Positions 43,059-54,514 are shown, numbered from the stretch's first letter. The stretch is 64,000 bases of DNA from an uncultured Alphaproteobacteria bacterium (GCA_903860975.1 CAIOSI010000043.1:62001-126000); one strand, 5' to 3'. The notes: generated by a model not told the origin, from the letters alone. A program made the numbers and translations.

Positions 43059-44468
43059 TCAGGCCTGCATTGTCCACCCTTCGACGCCCATGGCCGCCTG
43101 GCGCAGGGCCTCGGAGCGTGTGGGGTGCGGGTGGCAGATTCGGGCAACATCTTCTGACGCTGCGCGGAATTCCATGGCGACACAATATTCGCCGACCATC
43201 TCGGAGACGTGGGGACCGATCAGGTGGGCGCCCAAGATCTCGTCGGTGACAGAATCGGCCAGCACCTTCACGAAGCCCTCGGTCTCGTGATTGATCTTAG
43301 CGCGGCTGTTGGCGGTGAAGGGAAATTTGCCGGACTTATAAGCGCGGCCCTCAGCCTTCAGCTGCTCCTCGGTCTTGCCCACCCAGGCCACTTCAGGGCT
43401 CGTGTAGACGACGTTCGGGATGATCGCGTAGTTGACGTGGCCGGCCTTGCCCGCAATGGCCTCGATGCAGGCGACCGCCTCTTCTTCGGCCTTGTGAGCG
43501 AGCATCGGGCCCAACGTCACGTCGCCGATTGCCCAAACCCCAGGTGCCGAAGTCTTCCAATGGTCGGTCTCGATGAAGCCGCGCTTGTCCGGCGCGATCC
43601 CAACCGTCTCCAGGCCAAGGCCCTCCGTGTAAGGCTTCCGCCCGATCGCGAGCAGGACATAGTCAGCCTTCAGCGTTTCAGCCGCGCCACCGGCGACGGG
43701 TTCCACGGTAACAGACACGCCCGTCTTCGAAGCCTTAGCGCCACTGACCTTGCTCGAAAGCTTGAAGACCATTCCCTGCTTGGCCAAGGTGCGTTGGAAG
43801 GTCTTGGCAACCTCGGTGTCCATGCCCGGGCAAATCCGGTCGAGGAACTCAACAACCGTCACCTGGGCGCCGAGCCGGCGCCAAACCGAGCCAAGCTCAA
43901 GACCAATGATCCCAGCGCCAATGACAATCAGGCTCTTCGGAACCTCCGAAAGCGACAACGCCCCGGTGGAATCCAAAATCCGCTGCTGGTCGAGAGTCAC
44001 GCCTGGCAAGCCAGCGGGCAATGAACCGGTGGCGATGACGATATTCTTGGCTTCCAGCGTTGTGGCAACGCCGTCCGACCCCATCACCTCGACTTTGCCG
44101 GCGCCCGCGATGCGACCCGCGCCCTTCACCCAGTCGACCTTATTCTTCTTGAACAGAAACTCGATGCCCTTGGTCAGTTGTCCGACCGAGATCGCTTTTT
44201 GAGCCATCATCTGGGTCAGGTTCAATTTCGGCGCGACGTCGATTCCAAGCTCGGCGAAATGGTTGGCCGCCGAATCGTACATCTCAGAGGCGTGGAGCAG
44301 GGCTTTGGACGGCATGCACCCGACGTTCAGGCAGGTGCCACCCAAGGTCGAACCGCCATCGACGCCTTTGTCGACGCAAGCGACCTTCAATCCGAGCTGA
44401 CCTGCCCGGATCGCCGCGTTGTAGCCTCCAGGACCGCCACCGATGATGACGACGTCGTACTGAGCCAT
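43059..44468 (-). CDS. lpdA: Dihydrolipoyl dehydrogenase (E3)
   Basis: A 469-residue flavoprotein disulfide reductase. GGGPGGYNAAIRAGQLG binds FAD, GGTCLNVGCMPSKALL holds the redox Cys pair, LIVIGAGIIGLELGSVWRRLG binds NAD, and VARICHPHPTRSEALRQA carries the active-site His of the dimer partner. It reoxidises lipoamide of the 2-oxoglutarate dehydrogenase complex, and of other complexes. It is the last clear gene of the suc operon. Confidence 0.97.
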   Translation of the reverse strand: MAQYDVVIIGGGPGGYNAAIRAGQLGLKVACVDKGVDGGSTLGGTCLNVGCMPSKALLHASEMYDSAANHFAELGIDVAPKLNLTQMMAQKAISVGQLTKGIEFLFKKNKVDWVKGAGRIAGAGKVEVMGSDGVATTLEAKNIVIATGSLPAGLPGVTLDQQRILDSTGALSLSEVPKSLIVIGAGIIGLELGSVWRRLGAQVTVVEFLDRICPGMDTEVAKTFQRTLAKQGMVFKLSSKVSGAKASKTGVSVTVEPVAGGAAETLKADYVLLAIGRKPYTEGLGLETVGIAPDKRGFIETDHWKTSAPGVWAIGDVTLGPMLAHKAEEEAVACIEAIAGKAGHVNYAIIPNVVYTSPEVAWVGKTEEQLKAEGRAYKSGKFPFTANSRAKINHETEGFVKVLADSVTDEILGAHLIGPHVSEMVGEYCVAMEFRAASEDVARICHPHPTRSEALRQAAMGVEGWTMQA

Positions 44469-44474
44469 GAAAAT

Positions 44475-44594
44475 CTAGCCTATGGGTCTAAAGATCTTGC
44501 CGTCCAGATATAGGAGCTGGGCAGGCGAGGCGAGGATTTGGCGGCGAGAATTCACCGCAAACGCCAATGTCCCCATCGAATGGCAGGAAGCCAT
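44475..44594 (-). CDS. Candidate 39-residue protein between sucB and lpd
   Basis: A 39-codon frame that fills the gap between sucB and lpd almost exactly: it starts 7 bases after the sucB stop, with AAGG overlapping that stop, and ends 6 bases before the lpd start. The product begins MASCHSMGTLAFAV and ends YLDGKIFRPIG. It has no recognisable family. The tight fit and the ribosome site are the only support. Confidence 0.3.
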   Translation of the reverse strand: MASCHSMGTLAFAVNSRRQILASPAQLLYLDGKIFRPIG

Positions 44595-44601
44595 GCTGCC
44601 C

Positions 44602-45804
44602 TTAAAGATCGAGCAGCAGGCGCTGCGGTTCTTCGATGGCTTCCTTGACATGAACAAGGAAGGTCACTGCGCCCTGTCCATCGACCACGCGATGGTCGTA
44701 GCTCAGCGCCAAGTACATCATGGGTCGGATAACCACCTGACCGCCGACAACCATCGGGCGGTCCTGGATTTTGTGCATGCCCAGGATACCGGACTGCGGC
44801 GCATTGAGTATCGGCGTCGACATCAGCGAACCGTAGATGCCGCCATTGGTGATGCTGAACGTGCCGCCCTGCATGTCTTCGATCGCGAGCTGCCCGTCGC
44901 GAGCCTTCTTCGCCAGGGTGCCAATACCCTTTTCGATGTCGGCCAGACTCAAGGTGTCAGCGTCACGAACCACCGGCACGACAAGCCCCTTCTCGGTACC
45001 GACGGCGACCCCGATATCGTAGTGGTTTTTGAAGATGATATCCTGGCCGTCGATCTCTGCGTTGACGTCTGGGACCATCTTCAAAGCGTGCGTCACGGCA
45101 CGCACGAAGAAGCTCATGAAGCCAAGCTTCACGCCATGGGTCTTCTCGAAAGCGTCCTTGTATTGGGCACGCATCGCCATCACCGCGCTCATGTCCACCT
45201 CGTTGAAAGTGGTCAGCATGGCGGCGTTATTCTGGGCTTCCTTTAGCCGGCGCGCGATGGTCTGGCGCAGGCGGGTCATACGAACCCGCTCTTCGCGCGC
45301 ATGTATCTCCCGGGGCGCGGCCGGAGCGCTTGGCGAAGCGGGAGCCTTGGCTCGCGCGGCGAGCGTGGCAAGCGCGTCGCCCTTGGTGATACGGCCATCC
45401 TTGCCACTGCCGGCGATCGCCGAGGCGTCGAGCTGATTCTCAGCCACCACGCGCTGCGCGGACGGCGCGAGAATGGGTTCGGCGGCGACCTTCACCAGAG
45501 CCGGCGCGGAAATTGGGGGCGGCTCTGATGCTTTGGCAGGAACCGACACAGCCGCCTTGGGTGCGACGGCGCCTTCCGTGATCCTTCCAAGGACCGCGCC
45601 CGGCTCAACCGTTGCGCCTTCCTCAAATGCGATCTCGGACAGAGTGCCATCGGACGGCGCAGAAACCTCTAGGCTCACCTTGTCGGTTTCCAATTCGACG
45701 AGGATCTCATCCTTGCGCACCGCGTCGCCGGCTTTCTTGGTCCAGCGCGCCACCGTGGCTTCGGTAACGGACTCGCCCAGCGCTGGCGTCATGATGTCGG
45801 CCAT
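44602..45804 (-). CDS. sucB: 2-oxoglutarate dehydrogenase E2 (dihydrolipoyl succinyltransferase)
   Basis: A 400-residue acyltransferase. Residues 1-75 are the lipoyl domain, with the lipoylated Lys in [15 protein letters not shown] Pro/Ala linker follows, then the E3-binding domain ([20 protein letters not shown]), another linker, and the catalytic domain from about 170, ending with [20 protein letters not shown] (H-x-x-x-D-G active site). It transfers succinyl groups to CoA. It is in the order sucA-sucB-lpd. Confidence 0.97.
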   Translation of the reverse strand: MADIMTPALGESVTEATVARWTKKAGDAVRKDEILVELETDKVSLEVSAPSDGTLSEIAFEEGATVEPGAVLGRITEGAVAPKAAVSVPAKASEPPPISAPALVKVAAEPILAPSAQRVVAENQLDASAIAGSGKDGRITKGDALATLAARAKAPASPSAPAAPREIHAREERVRMTRLRQTIARRLKEAQNNAAMLTTFNEVDMSAVMAMRAQYKDAFEKTHGVKLGFMSFFVRAVTHALKMVPDVNAEIDGQDIIFKNHYDIGVAVGTEKGLVVPVVRDADTLSLADIEKGIGTLAKKARDGQLAIEDMQGGTFSITNGGIYGSLMSTPILNAPQSGILGMHKIQDRPMVVGGQVVIRPMMYLALSYDHRVVDGQGAVTFLVHVKEAIEEPQRLLLDL

Positions 45805-45856
45805 TGGGGAAGTGCTCCTTAAATCGTCAGATAGTCGAGATCGTTGGGTGAATGGA

Positions 45857-48826
45857 TCAGGCGAAGGCTTCGGTGAGGAAGGCTTCGAGTTCTTTCATAT
45901 GGCGGGTCATCAGACCGGCGGCCGTCGAGGCCGAGGCGGGGCGTCCGACATAACGCGCGCGCTTGGCCTTAATGTTCAACCGCTCAAGTGTCAGCTCCAA
46001 CCACGGATCGACAAACGTCCAGCCGCCCATGTTCTTCGGTTCTTCCTGACACCAGACCAGATCGGCGTTCTTGAACCGCTTCAGCACGTTCGAGAGCGAC
46101 TTCAGCGGCCAAGGATAGAACTGCTCGAGACGCAGGACATAGACGTCGCTGCGTCCCGTCTTTGCCCGCTGGTCCGTCAGATCGAAGTAGACCTTGCCGG
46201 AGCAGATGATGACGCGGGTGATTTTATCGTCGGCCTGCAGCTTGATGCCGCCCACGTCAGCGCCAGCCTCGGCGCCGTCGACCATCACGCGGTGGAAGCT
46301 TGTGCCTTCGGCGAGGTCGGCGATATCGGAGACCGCGCGCTTGTTTCGCAAAAGGCTCTTGGGCGTCATGACGATCAGGGGTTTACGGAACTCACGGATC
46401 ATCTGTCGACGCAGGGCATGGTAGTAATTGGCCGGCGTCGAGGGATGGACAACTTGCAGGTTGTCCTCGGCGCAAAGCTGCAGATACCGCTCAAGGCGCG
46501 CTGACGAATGCTCCGGACCTTGGCCTTCGTAGCCGTGCGGCAGAAGCATCACTAGGCCGCTCATCCGCAGCCACTTGCGCTCGCCGGACGAGATGAACTG
46601 GTCGACAACGACCTGGGCACCGTTGGCGAAGTCACCGAACTGGGCCTCCCACATGTCGAGCGTATTGGGATCAGTTAGCGAGAAACCATATTCGAAACCG
46701 AGTACGGCCTCCTCCGAGAGGGCCGAGTTCAGAACTTCGAAGTGGGCTTGGCTCGGGCCAAGATCGCGAAGCGGGAAATAGGTTTCCTCGGTTTTCTGGT
46801 CGACGATCCCAGCGTGGCGCTGGGTGAAGGTGCCGCGGATAGAATCCTGGCCCGACAGACGCACCGGATAGCCCTGATCCAAAAGGGTGGCGAAGGCCAA
46901 GGACTCGGCTGTGGCCCAGTCGAGACCCTCCCCGTTCTCAATGGCCTCGCGCCGTGCAGCGATCACGCGATCAACGGTTTTGTGGACTGTGATCCGCTCA
47001 GGGATCGAGGTGATCTTGCGGCCAAGATCCAGCAGCTTCTGCTTCGGAACGCCGGTGACCCCGCTCTCTTCCGAGCCTGGCAGCTTCAAGCCCGCCCACT
47101 TGCCGTCGAGCCAGTCGGCCTTGTCGGCGTGATAGGTCTTTCCGCTATCGAATTCAGCATCAAGGAAGGCGTCAAACTCTGACATCCAGCTGTCGACGTC
47201 GGCCTGGGTGGCCGTACCTTCCGATACAAGACGCCGGGAGTAGAGGTCACGAACGCTCGGGTGGTCCTTGATCTTGGCGTACATCGACGGCTGGGTCATC
47301 GTCGGGTCGTCGCCCTCGTTGTGACCGAACCGGCGATAGCAGAACATATCGACCACCACGTCCTTGCCGAACTGCTGGCGGTACTCGGTCGCGACCTTGG
47401 CTGCGAATACCACAGCTTCTGGATCGTCGCCGTTGGCGTGGAAAATCGGTGCCTCGACCATCAGGGCCCCGTCGGACGGATAGGGCGAGGAGCGGCTGTT
47501 CTTCGGGCTGGTGGTGAAGCCGATCTGGTTATTGACGATGAAATGGACCGTACCGCCGACGCCGTAGCCGCGCAGCTGTGAGAGCGCGAAGCACTCAGCC
47601 ACCACGCCCTGGCCCGCGAAAGCCGCATCGCCATGCATAAGCAAGGGCATGACGTGGCTGCGGCCAGCGCTGGGGTCCTGGCGCAAGGTAAAGGCCTGCT
47701 TGGCCCGAGCTTTGCCGATCACCACTGGATTGACAATCTCCAGGTGTGACGGGTTGGCGGTGAGCGACAGGTGAACGGAATTGCCATCGAACGCGCGATC
47801 TGACGAGGCGCCCAGATGATACTTCACGTCGCCGGAGCCTTCGACGTCCGACGGTAGGGACGAGCCGCCTTGGAACTCATGGAAAATGATCTGGTAGGGC
47901 TTGCCCATAACGGCTGCGAGCACGTTGAGGCGGCCGCGATGCGGCATGCCGACGATGATATCCTTCACGCCCAGCGCGCCGCCACGCTTGATGATCTGCT
48001 CAAGCGCCGGAACCAGGCTTTCGCCGCCGTCGAGACCGAAGCGCTTGGTGCCAGGGAAGCGACGGTGCAGGAACTTCTCAAAACCTTCGGTCTCGATCAG
48101 CTTCTTCAGGATGGCGACCTTGCCCTCCTTCGTGAAGACGATCTCCTTGTCGCGCCCTTCGATGCGGGCCTGCAGCCAAGCCTTCTCCTTAGGATCGGAG
48201 ATGTGCATATACTGCACGCCGACGTTGCCGCAGTAGGTACGCCGAACGATCGCTAGGATCTCGCGAATCGTTGCGGTCTCTAGGCCCAGTACGAAATCCA
48301 GGAAAATGGGTCGATCGAAGTCGGCTTCCGAGAAGCCGTAGGTCGCGGGATCGAGTTCGGAGGCGTCGCCAGGTGTCGTTGCGATGCCCAGGGGATCAAG
48401 ATTTGCCTTCAGATGGCCGCGCATCCGGTAGGCACGGATCATCATGATGGCCCGCACGGAATCCAGCGTCGCGGCACGGACAGCATCGGTGGACGGTGCC
48501 GCGGCGGCAGGAGCTGGAGCTGCGCGTTCAGCAATCTTTGAACCCAGCTTGGCTTCTACCGCCGGCCAAAGACCATCGATTGCGGAAAGCCACTCGGGTC
48601 GGGCAGCTGCAGGAGCGACCTTTGTCCAAGCCGGTTCAGCTGCAGCGCGCTGCACATCGCTGGCTGAATCGTGCAGGGACGCGAAGAACGCGCGCCAGGA
48701 GGGCTCAACCGCAGTCGGATCGTTCGACCATTTCGCATAGAGATCTTCCACGAAGGCCGCATTGCCGCCGTAGAGGAATGAGGTCTCTGCAAGCACCTCG
48801 TTGATCAGACCTGCGTCGTCCGCCAT
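45857..48826 (-). CDS. sucA: 2-oxoglutarate dehydrogenase E1
   Basis: A 989-residue thiamine-diphosphate enzyme, of normal length. The N-terminus has the E2-binding type segment [19 protein letters not shown]. The ThDP fold has [35 protein letters not shown] (G-D-G/A-x-x-x-N-type region), [17 protein letters not shown] and [16 protein letters not shown]. It decarboxylates 2-oxoglutarate and passes succinyl to SucB. It lies 52 bases ahead of sucB. Confidence 0.98.
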   Translation of the reverse strand: MADDAGLINEVLAETSFLYGGNAAFVEDLYAKWSNDPTAVEPSWRAFFASLHDSASDVQRAAAEPAWTKVAPAAARPEWLSAIDGLWPAVEAKLGSKIAERAAPAPAAAAPSTDAVRAATLDSVRAIMMIRAYRMRGHLKANLDPLGIATTPGDASELDPATYGFSEADFDRPIFLDFVLGLETATIREILAIVRRTYCGNVGVQYMHISDPKEKAWLQARIEGRDKEIVFTKEGKVAILKKLIETEGFEKFLHRRFPGTKRFGLDGGESLVPALEQIIKRGGALGVKDIIVGMPHRGRLNVLAAVMGKPYQIIFHEFQGGSSLPSDVEGSGDVKYHLGASSDRAFDGNSVHLSLTANPSHLEIVNPVVIGKARAKQAFTLRQDPSAGRSHVMPLLMHGDAAFAGQGVVAECFALSQLRGYGVGGTVHFIVNNQIGFTTSPKNSRSSPYPSDGALMVEAPIFHANGDDPEAVVFAAKVATEYRQQFGKDVVVDMFCYRRFGHNEGDDPTMTQPSMYAKIKDHPSVRDLYSRRLVSEGTATQADVDSWMSEFDAFLDAEFDSGKTYHADKADWLDGKWAGLKLPGSEESGVTGVPKQKLLDLGRKITSIPERITVHKTVDRVIAARREAIENGEGLDWATAESLAFATLLDQGYPVRLSGQDSIRGTFTQRHAGIVDQKTEETYFPLRDLGPSQAHFEVLNSALSEEAVLGFEYGFSLTDPNTLDMWEAQFGDFANGAQVVVDQFISSGERKWLRMSGLVMLLPHGYEGQGPEHSSARLERYLQLCAEDNLQVVHPSTPANYYHALRRQMIREFRKPLIVMTPKSLLRNKRAVSDIADLAEGTSFHRVMVDGAEAGADVGGIKLQADDKITRVIICSGKVYFDLTDQRAKTGRSDVYVLRLEQFYPWPLKSLSNVLKRFKNADLVWCQEEPKNMGGWTFVDPWLELTLERLNIKAKRARYVGRPASASTAAGLMTRHMKELEAFLTEAFA

Positions 48827-48910
48827 TTCGTCCGCTTTCCCAGAGCCGGGACCGCGGAGCTTCTAAGGAGGAGCCGAGCGCGGACCGCTCTTACGTCTAA
48901 TTTGCCTGCC

Positions 48911-49789
48911 TCAGGCGCCCTTCAGGACCTCAAGCAGGGTTTCACCGAGTCTCGCCGGCGACGGAGAAACGCGGATTCCCGCAGCTTCCATCGCAGCGAT
49001 CTTGTCTTCAGCTCCACCCTTGCCGCCAGAAATGATCGCGCCCGCGTGACCCATGCGCCGCCCGGGCGGCGCGGTGCGTCCCGCGATAAAGCCGACCATA
49101 GGCTTCTTGGTTGGTGAATTCTTGATGAACTCGGCTGCATCTTCCTCGCCCGAGCCACCGATCTCGCCGATCATGATGATCGACTCGGTCTCAGGATCCT
49201 TCAGGAAGAGGTCGAGCATCGCGATAAATTCGGTGCCCTTCACCGGGTCGCCACCGATACCAACAGCCGTGGTCTGACCAAGGCCAACCTGAGTGGTCTG
49301 GAACACAGCTTCATAGGTAAGGGTGCCAGAGCGGGAGACGACGCCCACCGAGCCCTTCTTGAAAATGTTCCCCGGCATAATGCCTATTTTGCATTCATTC
49401 GGGGTTAGCACGCCTGGGCAATTTGGCCCGATCAGTCTGGATTTCGAGCCATCCAGCGCGCGCTTCACCTTGACCATGTCAGCCACAGGGATGCCCTCGG
49501 TGATGCAAATGATCAGCGGGACTTCGGCGTCGATAGCTTCCAGGATCGAGTCGGCTGCGAACGGCGGCGGCACGTAGATCGCTGACGCATCCACACGCTC
49601 GGAGCGCATGATTTCGGCCACAGTGTTAAACACGGGCAGTCCGATGTGGGTCGTTCCGCCTTTTCCGGGCGTCACGCCACCGATCATCTTGGTCCCGTAG
49701 GCTATGGCCTGTTCGGAGTGAAAGGTGCCTTGCGCCCCGGTGAGGCCTTGGCAAATCACGCGGGTATCTTTGTTGATCAGAATCGACAT
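48911..49789 (-). CDS. sucD: Succinyl-CoA synthetase alpha subunit
   Basis: A 292-residue protein. The CoA-binding Rossmann part has [20 protein letters not shown], and the phosphorylated His region is [20 protein letters not shown], where the His is transiently phosphorylated. It forms the CoA-ligating half of the enzyme that makes ATP or GTP from succinyl-CoA. It follows sucC after 3 bases and precedes sucA. Confidence 0.97.
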   Translation of the reverse strand: MSILINKDTRVICQGLTGAQGTFHSEQAIAYGTKMIGGVTPGKGGTTHIGLPVFNTVAEIMRSERVDASAIYVPPPFAADSILEAIDAEVPLIICITEGIPVADMVKVKRALDGSKSRLIGPNCPGVLTPNECKIGIMPGNIFKKGSVGVVSRSGTLTYEAVFQTTQVGLGQTTAVGIGGDPVKGTEFIAMLDLFLKDPETESIIMIGEIGGSGEEDAAEFIKNSPTKKPMVGFIAGRTAPPGRRMGHAGAIISGGKGGAEDKIAAMEAAGIRVSPSPARLGETLLEVLKGA

Positions 49790-49792
49790 GAG

Positions 49793-50992
49793 TTAAGCAG
49801 CGCCCCGCACGGCCTTGACGATCTTCTCGGCGCCGTCCGAGAGGTCGTTGGCGGCGATGACGTTCAGGCCGCTCTCATTAATAATCTTCTTGCCAAGCTC
49901 AGCGTTCGTGCCTTCCAGGCGCACAACCAACGGCACCTGCAGACCCACCTGTTTCACCGCAGCGACAACGCCCTGGGCCAGGATATCGCAACGCGCGATG
50001 CCCCCAAAAATATTGACAAGAATACCCTTCACATTGGGGTCGGCGATAATGATCTTGAACGCAGCCGTCACCTTGGCTTCGTCGGCACCGCCGCCCACAT
50101 CCAGGAAGTTCGCGGGTTCAGCCCCATAAAGCTTGATGATGTCCATGGTCGCCATGGCGAGACCCGCGCCGTTGACCATGCAGCCAATCTCGCCATCCAG
50201 GGCGATATAAGAGAGGTCGTACTTGGAGGCCTCTATTTCCTTCGGATCCTCCTCCGTCTCGTCCCGCAAAAGCTTGATGTCGGGATGACGGAACAGGGCA
50301 TTGTCGTCGAAGGAAACCTTGGCGTCGAGAACGCGCAGCTTGTCGTCAGCGGTGACGATCAGCGGGTTCACTTCCAGCATCGCCATATCCTTGGCGACAA
50401 AGGCTTCGTAGAGCTGGCCGATCAGCTTACCGGCCTGCTTGGCAAGGTCACCCTTGAGGTTCAGCGCTTCAGCCAGCTTCAGACCGTGGAAGCCTCGGAC
50501 GCCGGTTACCGGATCGATGGAAAAGGTGACGATCTTGTCGGGGGTGGAATGGGCGACCTCCTCGATGTCCATGCCGCCTTCGGTGGACGCGACCACCGAG
50601 ACGCGGCTGGTTTCACGGTCGACGAGTAGCGAGAGATAAAGCTCTCGCGCAATGGCTGCACCTTCTTCGATGTAAAGCCGATTGACCTGCTTGCCCTTGG
50701 GCCCTGTCTGGTGGGTGACGAGCACACGCCCGAGCATCTCGGCGGCGTTGGCCTGCACCTCCTCCACGGATTTCACGACGCGGACCCCACCCTTGGCGTC
50801 GGACCCAAGTCCGTCGAAGCGTCCCTTACCGCGCCCACCGGCATGGATCTGGGACTTCACGACGAAGACCGGACCGCCGAGGGTCTTGGCGGCGTCTACG
50901 GCCTCTTCGACGGTGAACGCGGGATAGCCTCGCGGCACCGCCACGCCGAACTCAGCGAGGACGGCCTTGGCTTGATGTTCGTGGATGTTCAT
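49793..50992 (-). CDS. sucC: Succinyl-CoA synthetase beta subunit
   Basis: A 399-residue ATP-grasp protein. It starts [20 protein letters not shown], with [18 protein letters not shown] forming the nucleotide loop and [20 protein letters not shown] the later core. The C-terminal domain has [14 protein letters not shown]. It is the first gene of the leftward sucC-sucD-sucA-sucB-lpd row. No mdh lies directly ahead, although many alphaproteobacteria have one there. Confidence 0.97.
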   Translation of the reverse strand: MNIHEHQAKAVLAEFGVAVPRGYPAFTVEEAVDAAKTLGGPVFVVKSQIHAGGRGKGRFDGLGSDAKGGVRVVKSVEEVQANAAEMLGRVLVTHQTGPKGKQVNRLYIEEGAAIARELYLSLLVDRETSRVSVVASTEGGMDIEEVAHSTPDKIVTFSIDPVTGVRGFHGLKLAEALNLKGDLAKQAGKLIGQLYEAFVAKDMAMLEVNPLIVTADDKLRVLDAKVSFDDNALFRHPDIKLLRDETEEDPKEIEASKYDLSYIALDGEIGCMVNGAGLAMATMDIIKLYGAEPANFLDVGGGADEAKVTAAFKIIIADPNVKGILVNIFGGIARCDILAQGVVAAVKQVGLQVPLVVRLEGTNAELGKKIINESGLNVIAANDLSDGAEKIVKAVRGAA

Positions 50993-51065
50993 GGGGCTCG
51001 GGAATGTCGTTTCGCCGGGTCAGCGAGTGCGCGCGGTTATAGGCGCCACGCCCCCTCCTGACAAC

Positions 51066-51087
51066 CGCCCAACTCCCGTTTTGGGCG
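51066..51087 (-). terminator. Small hairpin before sucC, after the GH18-GT2 gene
   Basis: CGCCCAA / TTGGGCG form a 7-base-pair stem with an 8-base loop in the 126-base gap. It has no T-run on the minus strand. It may reduce read-through from the large polysaccharide gene into the suc operon; weak evidence. Confidence 0.3.
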
Positions 51088-51118
51088 AGTGGGCCTGCCG
51101 TCGGCCAAATCCAGGGCC

Positions 51119-54100
51119 CTAGCCCGCGCCCTCGAAGTCAGCCGAGGCGCGTCGCTCGAGCTTACCCCAGCCGACGCGTGCGCCGTGCAGCGCAGCGTCG
51201 ATCGATTTGACCACCACATAGTACATCAGCTGGCGGTAGCCAAAGCGCTGGATCGGCATCCAGACCAGGTCGCCCCAGGGCGCGCGGCGTTCCAGCGCCA
51301 TGCCGAGCGCGCCGGCTGAAAGGTCGAGGAAGATGAAGGCGGCCCAATAGAAAAGCGGGCGCGTCAGGTCGTCGGGCGACCACTCCGTGGCATGGTTGGT
51401 GAAGCCGTAGACGGCCGAGATCAGGCTCCAGATCACCGCCAGGTCGATCAGGGGCGCCACCGCTGTAAGCACGATCTGGAAAAGCCAGATCTGGGGCAGC
51501 GCGATAAATCCCAACACCGGATGCTTCGTGTCGAAAAGCGCCGCCCGGTGCTTGTAGATGCATTGCAGGGTGCCGAAGGACCAACGGAACCGTTGCTTCA
51601 GTAAGCCACTCACCGTTTCCGGAGCCTCAGTATAGGCACGCGCCTCGGGATCAAATTCAATACGCCAGCCGGCGCGCTGCATGGCGATGGTCAGGTCCTG
51701 ATCCTCGGCCAAGGTGTCGTCCGGATACCCGCCAAGCTGCTCCAGGGCTGCACGGCGCCACGCACCGACCGCACCTGGCACCACCGTCACCGCTCCCAAA
51801 GCCGCCAGCGCCCGACGTTCCAAGTTCTGGGCCGTGACATATTCCAGCGCCTGCCAGCGGGTGATCAGGTTACGTCGATTACCGACCAACGCATTGCCCG
51901 CCACCGCACCGACCTTGGGATCGACGAACCAACGCGCAAGCTTGGCCAAGGTATCCGACGGGAACAGCGTGTCGGCATCCAGCGCCACCACGACATCGCC
52001 CTGCGCCTTGGCGAGGCCTCGATTTAGCGCCCGCGCCTTACCGCCATTCTCAAAGCTCATCAGCGTCACGCGCGGCTCATCGGCGAACGCCTTGCGGACC
52101 ACTTCGGCGGTGCGATCTGCCGACCCGTCGTCAAGAACCAAAACCTCGATCTTGGCCCAGTTGGACGCCAGAATCCTACGCACCGAGCTTTCGATCACCT
52201 TTTCTTCGTTGAAGCAGGGGATCAGAACGCTGATCAGCGGCCCTGTCTCGGGATCGGGCATCGGCGGGGTGCGTTTGACGATCGTGAAGCGGTGGACCAG
52301 CGCCAGAACGCCCAACACCAGCAGCCGGCCAACACCTAGAATGATGGCGGTAATGAACAAGGCCTGCAACACGACCTGCATGCCGTGGAAGAAGCCAAAG
52401 CCCATTCTGTCGAGCAGCAATTCCACGGAATTTCGGCTCGTGGGCGGCATCGCTTCGAGCGATGTCATGCCGGCCAGGTCGCCGATCGTGACCAGCTTGT
52501 AGCCATGTGCGCGCAGAGCATCGATCAACCCCGGAAGCGCCTCCACCGTGCGGCTGCGGTCGCCGCCGCTGTCATGCAACAAGATCACTTGGCCAGGGCG
52601 ATTGGTGTCTTTCAGCCGGTCTAGCGCCGTATCGACGATCCGTTTCGGGGTCGAGGCGTCGGGCGAGCGCCAGTCGTCGGGATCGATCCTGAGGCCCACC
52701 GTCAGATAACCTTGGACCTGACCCAACATGACCCGTGAGACTTCCAACGGCGTGTCCGGCTCAGCGTCGCCGAAAAACGGCGGACGGAAGAGCCGCATCG
52801 AGCGCCCCGTGATGGTTTCAAACAGGCGCTGCGTGGCGGACAGCTCGACCGAGGTCTGTGCCGGGGGCACGAAGGCAATGTCGGGATGGGTCCAAGTATG
52901 GTTGCCCACGTCGTGGCCTTCCTGGACCTCGCGGTAAACCAGCCCCGGCTTGGCAGCCATGTTCTTGCCGATGACGAAGAATGTCGCGGGCGCCTTCTTG
53001 GCCTTGAGGATATCGAGGATTTTTGGTGTCCAACGACCGTCTGGCCCGTCGTCGAAGGTGATCGCAACCCAACCCAGGTGGAATCCATAACGCTGGATCT
53101 CATAGGAGGTCGGCATGACCTCATAGTTCTCGCCCGCGATCAGGCCGGTGTCGGAATCAATCTCCAGCGCGCGGCGCCCGGGTGTCGGAATCGACTCGAC
53201 ATGAAGAACCTCGCCGTTCCCGTCGAAGGAAACGCCACCACCAGGCTTGAGCCTCTCAAAGCCTTCCGGCTTGGCCTTGCCATATTCGTGGCGAAGTACC
53301 TGGTAGTCGAGGCCGTCCTCTCCACCCATCCGCCAGAGCGCGTACCCCAGAGGGTGGAATCCGTCGGCGACCTTGATCTGATTGAATAGCGTCGGCGCAT
53401 CGAGGAACCAGACAACGTGTTTGCGCCCGGAATCGTCCTTGTAGCCGAAGGTCGGATTAAGTGAGTTCTCGTCCATCTCCACCTGCGCCTCGGCGTCGTG
53501 AGCTCTTTGCGTCGCCTCGTTGAAGACGGTGGCGCAAGCCGGCGGGGGGCATTCGGTGCTGATGGGGGCTTTGTTGTTGGGATCAGGGATCGTCCAGTCA
53601 TAGCCATGAGCGCCCAACGCCAGAATCGTCTTGGCCGGATCAAGCGTTTCCATGCGCTTGGCCAGCGTGGTCTCGAACCAATCCTGAGCTGCGACCGGAC
53701 CCGGCTCGCCGGTGCCCCAATGCTGGTCGTAGGCCATCAGCACCACCGCGTCGGCCGCGTCCTGCAGCTTCTTGATTGGGTAGTCGTCGTCAGCGAATAG
53801 CCACGTCACCCAGACTTCTCGGCCGAGCGGTTTCAGGGCGGCGCGGGCCTGGGCGATGAAGCCTGGATAGAGCCTTTGCCCGACCGGCGACAATTCCTCG
53901 AAATCAAAGACGTAGCCGGCGTAGCCTCGCTTCTGCGCGTTGGCGACGAGCGTTGCGATCATCGCAGCGCGCGCACCGGGGTTGAGCAGGAAGGCCTCCG
54001 CCAATGGCCCGTTCCAGGTATGGGTTGTGGTGTTGAAGTTGAAGATTTGCGGCAAGATCGACGGCGGGCGCTTCGCCGAGGCAATGATTGCGCGCGCGCG

Positions 54101-54514
54101 CGGGTCGGACGTGAAAGTGAGCGTTCCCGTTGGCGCGGTGAGCGTCACCCATTGAGGCGACACCACATCCAGCTGGTCGACGTGATCGGCCAGCGACTGG
54201 CGCGAACTTTCATCCCAAGAAACGTAGAACCCGATAGCAAGCGGCCTCGCAGGCCCCCCCGTCGCCGCGCCGGCGCGGGGGTGGGGAATGCGGTTCCATT
54301 GCGACCTGCCCTTCAATTTGCGGGCGGTCTCCACATGCAAGGCCGATAGCGCGGACGGATCCTTGAGGTTCACCACGGGAAGTTGAGGTGCAAAGGCAAG
54401 GGTGGCGAAGAAGCCGGCGACCATCAGGGCGATAAAGGACGCCACCAGTCCGCCGATAAAGCGCACGCGCCGGGCCCGGCGTCCGGTCGGATCGTGAAAG
54501 ACGAGATCGGCCAT
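51119..54514 (-). CDS. Trifunctional GH18 / polysaccharide deacetylase / GT2 membrane protein
   Basis: A 1131-residue envelope protein. A membrane helix (17-42) is followed by a GH18-like domain (about 92-400) with YVFDFEELS (D-x-E near 204-206) and VVLMAYDQHWG. A NodB-type deacetylase (about 480-690) has AITFDDGPD, HTWTHPD (H-x3-H), RPPFFGD and LLHDSGGD. After a helix (about 708-741) a processive GT2 domain (759-985) has VLDDGSAD, LDADT, AEDQD and QRFRW (Q-x-x-R-W), followed by three or four helices. Such a protein could polymerise, deacetylate and trim an N-acetylhexosamine polymer, as with PNAG or chitooligosaccharides. All key residues seem intact. It stands alone. Confidence 0.92.
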   Translation of the reverse strand: MADLVFHDPTGRRARRVRFIGGLVASFIALMVAGFFATLAFAPQLPVVNLKDPSALSALHVETARKLKGRSQWNRIPHPRAGAATGGPARPLAIGFYVSWDESSRQSLADHVDQLDVVSPQWVTLTAPTGTLTFTSDPRARAIIASAKRPPSILPQIFNFNTTTHTWNGPLAEAFLLNPGARAAMIATLVANAQKRGYAGYVFDFEELSPVGQRLYPGFIAQARAALKPLGREVWVTWLFADDDYPIKKLQDAADAVVLMAYDQHWGTGEPGPVAAQDWFETTLAKRMETLDPAKTILALGAHGYDWTIPDPNNKAPISTECPPPACATVFNEATQRAHDAEAQVEMDENSLNPTFGYKDDSGRKHVVWFLDAPTLFNQIKVADGFHPLGYALWRMGGEDGLDYQVLRHEYGKAKPEGFERLKPGGGVSFDGNGEVLHVESIPTPGRRALEIDSDTGLIAGENYEVMPTSYEIQRYGFHLGWVAITFDDGPDGRWTPKILDILKAKKAPATFFVIGKNMAAKPGLVYREVQEGHDVGNHTWTHPDIAFVPPAQTSVELSATQRLFETITGRSMRLFRPPFFGDAEPDTPLEVSRVMLGQVQGYLTVGLRIDPDDWRSPDASTPKRIVDTALDRLKDTNRPGQVILLHDSGGDRSRTVEALPGLIDALRAHGYKLVTIGDLAGMTSLEAMPPTSRNSVELLLDRMGFGFFHGMQVVLQALFITAIILGVGRLLVLGVLALVHRFTIVKRTPPMPDPETGPLISVLIPCFNEEKVIESSVRRILASNWAKIEVLVLDDGSADRTAEVVRKAFADEPRVTLMSFENGGKARALNRGLAKAQGDVVVALDADTLFPSDTLAKLARWFVDPKVGAVAGNALVGNRRNLITRWQALEYVTAQNLERRALAALGAVTVVPGAVGAWRRAALEQLGGYPDDTLAEDQDLTIAMQRAGWRIEFDPEARAYTEAPETVSGLLKQRFRWSFGTLQCIYKHRAALFDTKHPVLGFIALPQIWLFQIVLTAVAPLIDLAVIWSLISAVYGFTNHATEWSPDDLTRPLFYWAAFIFLDLSAGALGMALERRAPWGDLVWMPIQRFGYRQLMYYVVVKSIDAALHGARVGWGKLERRASADFEGAG

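Noticed and set aside
44482-45246. 254-codon plus-strand frame opposite sucB
   Set aside because: Antisense of a well-supported gene; such long shadows are expected in GC-rich DNA.
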